Part shown: positions 1 through 5,016 of the stretch, in pieces
Numbering within the stretch: the first letter of the stretch is position 1
How the letters are laid out: every line of letters starts with the position of its first letter
Origin: Syntrophomonas sp. UBA5432
GTDB lineage: Bacteria > Bacillota > Syntrophomonadia > Syntrophomonadales > Syntrophomonadaceae
Length of the DNA stretch: 5,658 nucleotides
Assembly: GCA_002424365.1 (NCBI GenBank)
Contig: DIRQ01000082.1
Location: 1 to 5,658 of the forward strand
Direction: 5' to 3'
Position numbers and translations under genes: made by a program
Notes under the pieces: model-generated
What the model was told of the DNA's origin: nothing
Database searches by the model: none
The model's input: only the letters and a program-made list of their open reading frames with translations

Positions 1-277
1 AGACGATTTCCTGGGATTGCCGGATTCCCTCATTGACTGCAGCGATAACCAGGCCGTCCAGCATTTCGATATCATCCGGATCAACCACCTCAGGGCTAAT
101 TTTAATCGCTAGTAGTTCCTGTTTACCATTTACTCTGACAGTGATGGCCCCGCCACCAGCCGAGGTTTCTATTTCTCTTTCCTTCAGTTCTTCCTGCATT
201 TTTATAATCTGTTCCTGTACTTGCTTGGCCTGTTTTATCATTTTATTCATGGAGCCGCCACCAGGGTTGAATTTCAT
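1..277 (-). CDS. ybaB: YbaB/EbfC family nucleoid-associated protein (C-terminus cut by window edge)
   Basis: The visible 92 codons begin MKFNPGGGSMNKMIKQAKQ, then a charged helical stretch (about residues 10-35), then a SAGGG turn and strands containing ITVRVNGKQEL and ISPEVVDPDDIEMLDGLV. This is the YbaB/EbfC pattern: long N-terminal helix, small sheet, and a final helix beginning IAAVNEGIRQSQEIV. The family forms small homodimers of about 100-110 residues that bind DNA and are associated with the nucleoid. The precise role is unsettled, but the gene sits with dnaX and recR in many bacteria. Only about 10-15 residues should be missing at the left edge. The ATG is set by an AGGAGG 7 nt upstream. 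The gene starts 11 nt after the dnaX stop, so it is probably co-transcribed and translationally coupled with dnaX. B. subtilis yaaK is the positional equivalent. The family call is secure; the function is only as good as the family knowledge. Confidence 0.93.
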   Translation of the reverse strand, partial: MKFNPGGGSMNKMIKQAKQVQEQIIKMQEELKEREIETSAGGGAITVRVNGKQELLAIKISPEVVDPDDIEMLDGLVIAAVNEGIRQSQEIV

Positions 278-284
278 TAGTCAT

Positions 285-290
285 CCTCCT
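285..290 (-). promoter_or_regulatory. ybaB ribosome binding site overlapping the dnaX stop codon
   Basis: The minus strand reads GATTAGGAGGATGACTAATG. The dnaX TAG stop (289-291) shares two bases with the AGGAGG Shine-Dalgarno sequence, and the ybaB ATG follows after 7 nt. A ribosome ending dnaX would sit on the ybaB initiation site, which suggests coupled translation. Confidence 0.8.
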
Positions 291-1779
291 AATCCTTTAT
301 TTCAACGATATCTTCGCCAAAGTACTCTATGGCTTTTTTTACAATAATATCATTATATTGTTCATCATCAAGGAAAACAAACTCAATTTCCACGTTTCGC
401 TTTAATATATCCCGGGCTACGGCTTCCACCAGCTCCCGGTTATCTTTTTCCTCCATACGTTCCTTATGAAAACGGTATCCCTTTTTGTAACCTATATAAA
501 GGACATCATCACGTGCCCCCAACAGTTTACCCTGAGATAACAGGGCATGGGTAGGAATTTTCTTTTCCTTAACCCCGGCCAATAAATGATTCCATAGTAC
601 TTCCCGGGCATCTGGCTTCCTCTTGCTACCTGCCTGTACCCGGGTAGTCCTGGCTTCCTGTCGGGTTGGTTGTACTACCGGGGTTTCGCTGCTAAATATC
701 TGGGTCATCTGCAGAAATGCTACTTCAAGAATAAAGCGATTTCCTTCACTAATCCTTAGCTTATCGGCAGTATCCATCATTAGGCGAAGAGCCTGCAAAA
801 GTTGGTTCCTATCTATTTTGGATTTTTGCTCTTCCAGTAATGGTTTGGCCGCTGCCGTTACTACTAAAAACTCAGTTTCATCCCCCATTACCATATATAA
901 AAGCAAATCCCGTAAATAAAGAGCAGTCTCTCTAGCCAACTGTTGGGCTTCCTTACCTTCGCCCAGGGCAGTCGATAGCATTTCTATTATTCCTGCCGTA
1001 TCCTGCCCCAGTATCTTTTCCAACAGACGGGCCAGGAAAAGTTCATCCACCAATCCCAACACATCCAGCACATCTTCCTTTTTAATAGTTTTACCCTTAT
1101 AGGAATAAATCTGATCCAGAGTACTGAGGGCATCACGCAGGCCACCATTAGCTCGCCTGGCTATTAACTGCCCCGCTTCTTTATCCAGCTCAATGTTATC
1201 ACTTGTCGCTACCTGTTGTAGTCTCTCCAAAATTTCAGGCCCGGTTAGGCGGCGAAAATTGTAGGACTGGCAGCGGGAACGTATAGTATCAGGAATTTTT
1301 TGGGACTCAGTGGTAGCAAGAATAAAAATAACTGAATCTGGAGGTTCTTCCAGGGTCTTTAATAAAGCATTAAAGGCCTCAGTGGTAAGCATGTGAACTT
1401 CATCTATTATATATACCTTTTTCTTACCTTGAGCAGGTAAGACCCGTACCTTTTCCCGTAAGTCGCGAATTTCATCTATTCCCCGATTGGAGGCAGCGTC
1501 TATTTCGATAACATCCATAAAGTTACCGTTGTTAATATCAATACAGGAGGAACAAACATTACACGGCTCTCCTTCCCCGATATTCTCACAATTAACCGCT
1601 TTGGCAATTATTTTAGCAATGCTAGTCTTACCAGTTCCCCGAGGACCGGAAAATAGATAGGCATGGGTTAAGCGCCCCTCCTTAATGGCATTACGCAAGG
1701 CGGTCACGGTTTTCTCCTGCCCTACCACCTCTTTAAAACGCTGGGGACGCCAGGCACGGTATAGAGCCAAATAGGCCAT
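289..1779 (-). CDS. dnaX: DNA polymerase III subunits gamma/tau (clamp-loader ATPase)
   Basis: This is the clamp-loader motor subunit that, with delta and delta', opens the sliding clamp and loads it at primed DNA. The 496 residues show the full DnaX AAA+ core. Walker A is GPRGTGKT (45-52). A four-cysteine zinc module follows at C64, C73, C76 and C79. Walker B is VYIIDEVH (122-129) and sensor 1 is ATTE (155-158). The SRC arginine-finger motif is at 168-170, and the sensor-2 region GGLRDALS is at 212-219. Residues about 230-365 match the helical collar domain. A low-complexity linker (about 365-390) leads to a C-terminal domain of about 105 residues, shorter than E. coli tau. The ATG has a GGGAG site 7 nt upstream. 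It lies downstream of the SRP RNA and just upstream of ybaB, as in B. subtilis. I see no convincing programmed frameshift site, so a single tau-like product is expected. Confidence 0.97.
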   Translation of the reverse strand: MAYLALYRAWRPQRFKEVVGQEKTVTALRNAIKEGRLTHAYLFSGPRGTGKTSIAKIIAKAVNCENIGEGEPCNVCSSCIDINNGNFMDVIEIDAASNRGIDEIRDLREKVRVLPAQGKKKVYIIDEVHMLTTEAFNALLKTLEEPPDSVIFILATTESQKIPDTIRSRCQSYNFRRLTGPEILERLQQVATSDNIELDKEAGQLIARRANGGLRDALSTLDQIYSYKGKTIKKEDVLDVLGLVDELFLARLLEKILGQDTAGIIEMLSTALGEGKEAQQLARETALYLRDLLLYMVMGDETEFLVVTAAAKPLLEEQKSKIDRNQLLQALRLMMDTADKLRISEGNRFILEVAFLQMTQIFSSETPVVQPTRQEARTTRVQAGSKRKPDAREVLWNHLLAGVKEKKIPTHALLSQGKLLGARDDVLYIGYKKGYRFHKERMEEKDNRELVEAVARDILKRNVEIEFVFLDDEQYNDIIVKKAIEYFGEDIVEIKD

Positions 1780-1958
1780 AATATCTCTCCCTTTCGGTTA
1801 CGGATACTAGCATATAAGTTCTTGATTTAATCCCGACTTTCCTGCTGAGGTTTACGAAAATAGGCGCTGATAACGAAGTTGTCTTGTAAATAACTCTGAA
1901 TTTAGAAAATGATTAATTATCTAGAGTGAGGAGTGAGGGGTTAGGGGTGAGGATTATA
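1780..1958. other. Spacer between SRP RNA and dnaX, no gene or terminator seen
   Basis: This stretch holds the dnaX ribosome binding site (GGGAG, 1787-1791, minus strand) and a heptamer tandem repeat next to the SRP RNA end. I found no stem-loop followed by a T-run on the minus strand, and no well-spaced promoter pair for dnaX alone. The only stem noticed, GATAAC-GAA-GTTGTC around 1868-1882, depends on a G-T pair and becomes a mismatch in the minus-strand RNA. The likely reading is transcription from the SRP promoter through into dnaX, with RNase cleavage releasing the SRP RNA. Confidence 0.5.
1924..1952. repeat. Degenerate 7-bp tandem repeat, about four copies
   Basis: On the plus strand the units read GAGTGAG, GAGTGAG, GGGTTAG, GGGTGAG, then a final G. 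The first two are identical, and units 3 and 4 differ from them at two or three positions. All G residues lie on the strand opposite to SRP RNA/dnaX transcription, so the transcript would carry a C-rich CUCACYC-type run. The block starts 7 nt past the predicted SRP RNA 3' end. Similar short G-rich heptad blocks occur between genes in several bacterial groups; whether this one is dispersed in its genome cannot be told here. Confidence 0.6.
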
Positions 1959-2235
1959 ATTGCCGTGCACCTGGCTTCGAGAATACCCTCCAAGCGTTAC
2001 TTGAACAGTTAACTCCATTCAGGCTACCCTGCGTCACACCGGATTAATCCCTTAGTGCTGCTTCCTTCCGGACCTGACACGATTCAAGACGTCCTGTTGC
2101 GCCGGACCCAAACTTCTTAGCCACTTATTCAAGCCAAGACCTTACAGGATAGACCCTCAGCTCAGGAATTCGACCCTGCTGTAGCGGGTTGCAGGTTACA
2201 AGGCACCGCTAATTCCCCGTCTAGCACGGCAAATC
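1959..2235 (-). ncRNA. ffs: Signal recognition particle RNA, large bacterial type (scRNA/6S-like, with Alu domain)
   Basis: This is the RNA scaffold of the signal recognition particle, which pairs with Ffh to target membrane proteins co-translationally. The S-domain helix 8 is unmistakable on the minus strand at 2055-2078: GTCAGGTCC, the GGAA tetraloop at 2066-2069, then GGAAGCAGCAC, the Ffh-binding hairpin. The 5' part (about 2224-2165) contains CTAGACGGGG, AGCGGTGCC, TTGTAACC and GCTACAGCAGGG. It aligns from memory with the B. subtilis scRNA Alu domain, including the loops that pair in tertiary contact. The TTTGGGTCC..GCGCAAC segment and the 3' segment (TGACGCAGGGTAGCCTG, AGTAACGCTT, GGTGCACGGCA) also match. 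The terminal GCCGTGC and GCACGGC pair to close the molecule. The ends are set by comparison with B. subtilis (about 271 nt) and may be off by a few bases. It lies directly upstream of dnaX, as in B. subtilis. Confidence 0.96.
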
Positions 2236-2256
2236 TTATTCTCCTATAGCTCATTT

Positions 2257-2285
2257 ATTGTACAATCTTTTCCCCTGCTTGGCAA
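2257..2285 (-). promoter_or_regulatory. Sigma-A-type promoter for the SRP RNA (and probably dnaX)
   Basis: On the minus strand TTGCCA (2280-2285) is separated by exactly 17 nt from TACAAT (2257-2262); both boxes match five of six consensus bases. Transcription would start near 2250, leaving a 5' leader of about 15 nt before the mature SRP RNA end. No better promoter is seen closer to the RNA. Confidence 0.75.
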
Positions 2286-2297
2286 GCTGCAAAGCTT
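2284..2297. repeat. Short perfect inverted repeat AAGCT-GCAA-AGCTT
   Basis: Five-base arms flank a GCAA loop; with a small internal loop, GG/CC pairing extends it (2281-2301). It overlaps the edge of the SRP promoter -35 box. There is no T-run on either side, so it is not a terminator. It could be a protein binding site or chance; little more can be said. Confidence 0.35.
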
Positions 2298-2504
2298 TAC
2301 CATTTGCTGTCTTCATACCTGATTAGGAAAGGTAATTAGCCAGGGAGGGATTAAAAGCTGTAGAATGATAAAGTAAGCAATAAGTGTAGTAAAATAATTG
2401 TTGTATTATAGCAGTGTTATTTATGTATTTCTTGGCTTATGGCTGGAAAAAGTAATTTTAATCAAGGTTTCAAAATCATTAGTATAAAGGAGAAGTATAA
2501 ACTA
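2298..2504. other. Divergent intergenic region and leader upstream of the DEAD-box gene
   Basis: The sequence is AT-rich and I see no gene in it. An imperfect stem CTGATTA-GGAAAGG-TAATTAG (2319-2339, with one G-T pair) is visible. TATTAT at 2404-2409 is a plausible -10 box for the helicase gene, but no good -35 box lies 16-18 nt upstream, so the promoter is not assigned with confidence. An in-frame ATG at 2439 precedes the helicase but has no ribosome binding site. Confidence 0.4.
2486..2492 (+). promoter_or_regulatory. Ribosome binding site AAAGGAG that favours a TTG start for the helicase
   Basis: AAAGGAG lies 12 nt upstream of the in-frame TTG at 2505. The spacing is longer than the usual 5-9 nt, but it is the only Shine-Dalgarno match near a possible start. 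The ATG at 2439 is preceded by TATTTCTTGGCTT, which lacks one. Confidence 0.6.
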
Positions 2505-3929
2505 TTGATCACATTTGAAAAGCTAAAAATTGACCCTCTTATTCTTAGAGCCCTCAATGATATGGGATTTGAGGAAACCACCCCGGTGCAGAAGGAAACC
2601 ATTCCGCTGGCTTTAATGGGGCGAGATCTTATCGGAAGAGCTCAAACCGGAACCGGGAAAACGGCAGCCTATGGTATACCTCTGGTGGAGTGCTGTGAGG
2701 CCAACTCAGAACATATCCAGGGTGTTGTTATTACCCCAACCCGGGAACTGGCCATTCAGGTAGCAGAGGAACTGAATCGCATTGGGCAATATAAAAGAAT
2801 TCGTTCATTGCCGGTCTATGGAGGGCAGGAGATTGAACGGCAGATTAAGGCTTTGAAAAACCGTCCGCCAATTATAGTTGGCACCCCGGGGCGCCTTATG
2901 GATCATATGCGCAGAAAAACTATCCGTCTCCAGCAGGTTAAAATGGTAGTTCTGGATGAGGCTGACGAGATGCTTAATATGGGCTTTAGAGAGGACATTG
3001 AAGTCATCCTCCGGCAGATACCGGAAGAAAGACAAAGTCTTCTCTTCTCGGCTACCATACCAGTACACATCAAAACCCTGGCTGAACAATTTATGAAAAA
3101 TCCGGAAATGGTTTACATTAAACCCCAGGAAGTAACATTATCCAATATCGAGCAACATTATATCGAGACTCCGGAAACGCAAAAGCTTGATGTTCTCTGC
3201 CGTCTGCTGGACATTCAAAATCCCGGTCTGGCAATTGTGTTCGGACGTACCAAGCGCAGGGTGGATGAAATTGCCGAGGCCTTGAATAAACGCGGGTATT
3301 CAGCTGAAGGTATTCATGGTGACCTGACCCAGAGTAGAAGGGAAACAATAATGCGCCGGTTTAAGGCGGGTATGACCGATCTGCTTATCGCTACCGACGT
3401 AGCCGCACGTGGCCTGGATATTACTGGGGTTACCCATATATATAACTTTGATATTCCCCAGGACCCGGAAAGCTATGTACACCGTATTGGAAGAACCGGA
3501 CGAGCCGGGGAAACCGGTGCAGCTATTACCCTGGTTACCCCCCGCGAAATAGGACATTTAAAGTACATCGAACAATTTATCCGCCAAAGAATTAAACGTC
3601 AACCAGTACCAACCATAAACGAAGCTCTGGCCGGCTTACAGCGCATTGGTATGGAAAATCTGCTAGCGGTGGTAGAAAACGAAGATATCGGGCAATATAA
3701 AAGCCTGGCCGAAAGTCTGTTAGATGATCATGATTCTATCACCCTTTTATCCGCAGCCCTTAAACTACTTACCCGGCAGCCGGATGATGTTGCATACCAT
3801 CAGCTAAGTGAGGCTCCCCCCATAAAGATAAAAGATACCTATGGTAGCAAACGGTCTAAAAGACCTTATGAGAAGAGTTCATCGCGTAGCTCCAGGAAAC
3901 CCAAAAGGCCTAAACCGAGGGGTTATTAG
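2505..3929 (+). CDS. cshA: DEAD-box ATP-dependent RNA helicase, CshA type
   Basis: This is an RNA-unwinding ATPase; the CshA group helps mRNA decay with the degradosome, ribosome assembly and growth in the cold. Counting from the TTG (474 residues), the N-terminus ITFEKLKIDP..GFEETTPVQ is the Q-motif region (Q29). Then come motif I AQTGTGKT (46-53), Ia PTREL (78-82), Ib TPGR (127-130), II DEAD (151-154), III SAT (182-184), IV IVFGRT (244-249), V ATDVAARGLD (296-305) and VI HRIGRTGRAG (326-335). After the two RecA domains, residues about 368-440 (PTINEALAGL through LLTRQPDD) resemble the CshA dimerisation region. A basic Ser/Arg/Lys/Pro tail (about 448-474) should bind RNA. TTG is preferred because the family starts just before the F of the Q motif and has the ribosome binding site; an ATG at 2439 would add 22 unusual residues. 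The gene is monocistronic here and faces the pseudouridine synthase. Confidence 0.93.
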   Translation: MITFEKLKIDPLILRALNDMGFEETTPVQKETIPLALMGRDLIGRAQTGTGKTAAYGIPLVECCEANSEHIQGVVITPTRELAIQVAEELNRIGQYKRIRSLPVYGGQEIERQIKALKNRPPIIVGTPGRLMDHMRRKTIRLQQVKMVVLDEADEMLNMGFREDIEVILRQIPEERQSLLFSATIPVHIKTLAEQFMKNPEMVYIKPQEVTLSNIEQHYIETPETQKLDVLCRLLDIQNPGLAIVFGRTKRRVDEIAEALNKRGYSAEGIHGDLTQSRRETIMRRFKAGMTDLLIATDVAARGLDITGVTHIYNFDIPQDPESYVHRIGRTGRAGETGAAITLVTPREIGHLKYIEQFIRQRIKRQPVPTINEALAGLQRIGMENLLAVVENEDIGQYKSLAESLLDDHDSITLLSAALKLLTRQPDDVAYHQLSEAPPIKIKDTYGSKRSKRPYEKSSSRSSRKPKRPKPRGY

Positions 3930-3947
3930 GCAGGGAAGACCCTGCCT
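3928..3947 (+). terminator. Hairpin between convergent genes, probable bidirectional terminator
   Basis: AGGCAGGG and CCCTGCCT pair perfectly (8 bp) around an AAGA loop. The stem begins inside the cshA TAG stop and ends 3 nt before the pseudouridine synthase stop. The following bases are TTAACTATTT on the plus strand and AATAACC on the minus strand, so the T-tract is broken or absent and termination may be partial, especially for the minus-strand gene. Confidence 0.6.
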
Positions 3948-3950
3948 TAA

Positions 3951-4856
3951 CTATTTAAACAATTGGGAGAACTTCTTTGGCACTTCAGTTTCGAAACGCA
4001 TTAATTCACCGCTGACGGGATGATAAAAGGACAGGATATGAGCATGCAGACCTAGTCGACCAATAGGGTTAGTCATAGCACCATACTTTTTATCCCCTAT
4101 AATGCTGTGCCCGATATCTTTCATATGAACCCGGATCTGATTTTTACGGCCAGTTTCCAACCTGATTTCCAGCAGGGAATACCTTGTTCCCGCTTCCAGC
4201 ACCATATAGTGGGTAACCGCTTCCTGTCCATCTTCAGGACTGGAACCGGAATATACCAGCCTGGTTTTGGTTTCTTGTAACCAGGATTTTATTTTGCCTT
4301 CCTTTTTTTCTATCTTTCCTTCTACCACCGCTATATAGGCTCGATCCACTACCGTCTCTTTCCAATTGTCCTGCAATGAACGCTTAATATCTTCATTTTT
4401 GGCAAAAAGCATTACCCCAGAAGTCTCCCGATCCAAGCGATGAACAATAAATATCCGATTTTCCACATCATTTAAACGGACATAGTCAGTTAACTGACGG
4501 TAGGCCGTACGCTGCTTCTCCTTATCTGATGCTATTGATAGCAATCCAGATGGTTTATCAATAATAATGATATCCTTATCTTCATATATAATCCGCAGCC
4601 CTCGGCCGGGCTTCTCGTCCCTAACCAAAACCCAATCAATGATTACCTTCTGTCCCACCTGTAATGGATAATTATACTGGGTAACCACCTGTTCATCGAC
4701 CAAGACCTGCCGATGAGTTAACAAGGATTTTATGTTATTACGGCTCTTATTAGGTAGTTTGTCAATTAAAAACTTCATCAATTCTTCCGGTTCCGCTACA
4801 TCTAAATGTGTTTGACGGTTCGGCCCTTTATGACCCTGCCGCTGATATTTTTTCAT
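3951..4856 (-). CDS. RluA/RluD-family RNA pseudouridine synthase with S4 domain
   Basis: This enzyme should turn specific uridines of rRNA or tRNA into pseudouridine. The 301 residues open with a basic stretch and an S4-like RNA-binding region (about 22-75, including KSRNNIKSLLTHRQVLVD). The catalytic domain then has KPSGLLS (101-107). HRLDRETSGVMLFAKN (139-154) carries the catalytic aspartate D142. RLETGRKNQIRVHM (232-245) is the conserved Arg/Lys motif, and LGLHAHILSF (268-277) also fits. All the active-site motifs look intact. The start at 4856 has AGGAGG 6 nt upstream. A longer frame opening at 4904 would add 16 residues and place the start upstream of the likely transcription start. The family has several paralogues per genome (B. 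subtilis RluB-unrelated YlyB, YhcT and YjbO types), and I cannot tell which uridine is the target, so no symbol is given. It is divergent from the MEDS gene and convergent with cshA. Confidence 0.93.
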   Translation of the reverse strand: MKKYQRQGHKGPNRQTHLDVAEPEELMKFLIDKLPNKSRNNIKSLLTHRQVLVDEQVVTQYNYPLQVGQKVIIDWVLVRDEKPGRGLRIIYEDKDIIIIDKPSGLLSIASDKEKQRTAYRQLTDYVRLNDVENRIFIVHRLDRETSGVMLFAKNEDIKRSLQDNWKETVVDRAYIAVVEGKIEKKEGKIKSWLQETKTRLVYSGSSPEDGQEAVTHYMVLEAGTRYSLLEIRLETGRKNQIRVHMKDIGHSIIGDKKYGAMTNPIGRLGLHAHILSFYHPVSGELMRFETEVPKKFSQLFK

Positions 4857-4862
4857 TTTAAT

Positions 4863-4868
4863 CCTCCT
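4863..4868 (-). promoter_or_regulatory. Ribosome binding site that fixes the pseudouridine synthase start
   Basis: AGGAGG on the minus strand stands 6 nt before the ATG at 4854-4856. It makes this start much more likely than the in-frame ATG at 4904, whose upstream sequence has no Shine-Dalgarno match. Confidence 0.85.
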
Positions 4869-4886
4869 ACCAAACCAAGTAGTCCT

Positions 4887-4892
4887 ATTATA
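4887..4892 (-). promoter_or_regulatory. Candidate -10 box for the pseudouridine synthase gene
   Basis: A perfect TATAAT lies on the minus strand about 30 nt before the start codon, preceded by ATTGTA. The -35 position (around 4909-4916) falls inside the palindrome and reads CGTTAA or GTTAAC, a poor match. If real, the promoter may depend on, or be blocked by, a factor bound there. Confidence 0.45.
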
Positions 4893-4905
4893 TACAATAC
4901 TCACG

Positions 4906-4922
4906 CAAGTTAACGTAACTTG
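4906..4922. promoter_or_regulatory. Perfect palindrome CAAGTTA-ACG-TAACTTG, candidate operator
   Basis: Two exact 7-bp inverted arms are separated by 3 bp, between two divergent genes. The site covers the -35 region of the minus-strand pseudouridine synthase promoter candidate and touches TTGTCA (4920-4925), a possible -35 box of a plus-strand promoter. The geometry fits a dimeric regulator binding one helical turn. No known operator family is recognised. Confidence 0.5.
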
Positions 4923-4953
4923 TCATAGGAAATTAAAACTATTATTAAAATTA

Positions 4954-4982
4954 AAGACAAAAACTATAAAATACCCTATAAT
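4954..4982 (+). promoter_or_regulatory. Candidate promoter for the MEDS-domain gene
   Basis: AAGACA (4954-4959) and TATAAT (4977-4982) are 17 nt apart, giving a start near 4989 and a leader of about 28 nt. A second, weaker pair is TTGTCA (4920-4925) with TATTAA (4943-4948), also 17 nt apart, whose -35 box overlaps the palindrome. Which one is used cannot be decided from sequence. Confidence 0.45.
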
Positions 4983-5003
4983 TGTAAAATGTGAGAAAAA
5001 TTT

Positions 5004-5010
5004 GGGGTGG
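5004..5010 (+). promoter_or_regulatory. Unusual G-rich ribosome binding site of the MEDS gene
   Basis: GGGGTGG ends 6 nt before the ATG at 5017. It can pair with the GAGGTGA-complementary part of the 16S tail using two G-U pairs, and sits in an uninterrupted G-rich run (GGGGTGGGGG). No classical AGGAGG is present upstream. Confidence 0.5.
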
Positions 5011-5016
5011 GGGTTT

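Noticed and set aside
334..340. Run of seven A (minus strand) at dnaX codons 480-482, a possible slippery site as in E. coli dnaX
   Set aside because: It lies only 14 codons before the natural stop. A -1 shift would swap the last residues for a similar-length basic tail (ending at TGA) and would not make a short gamma-like form. No clear downstream stem was seen.
33..347. Plus-strand open frame opposite ybaB and the dnaX end
   Set aside because: Shadow of the ybaB and dnaX coding strands; the product is low-complexity Ser/Ile/Cys-rich and resembles no family.
623..919. Plus-strand open frame inside dnaX
   Set aside because: Antisense to a well-supported gene, no ribosome binding site noted and no recognisable domain.
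1416..1428. AAG AAA AAG codons (K119-K121) in dnaX as a frameshift site
   Set aside because: The in-frame heptamer is G AAA AAG, not a good X XXY YYZ site, and it lies before Walker B, so a shifted product would lose the ATPase core.
2319..2339. Stem-loop CTGATTA-GGAAAGG-TAATTAG as a riboswitch or RNA gene
   Set aside because: A single AT-rich stem with no conserved motif; it probably lies upstream of the helicase transcript.
2805..3557. Three minus-strand open frames opposite the DEAD-box gene
   Set aside because: All lie antisense to clearly conserved helicase motifs and look like no known protein.
3841..4023. Plus-strand frame overlapping the cshA tail and the pseudouridine synthase end
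   Set aside because: It runs through the hairpin and into the opposite gene, with no start signal; a frame shadow of the basic helicase tail.
4857..4904. N-terminal extension of the pseudouridine synthase to an ATG at 4904
   Set aside because: No ribosome binding site there, it runs across the likely -10 box, and the ATG at 4856 has a strong AGGAGG.
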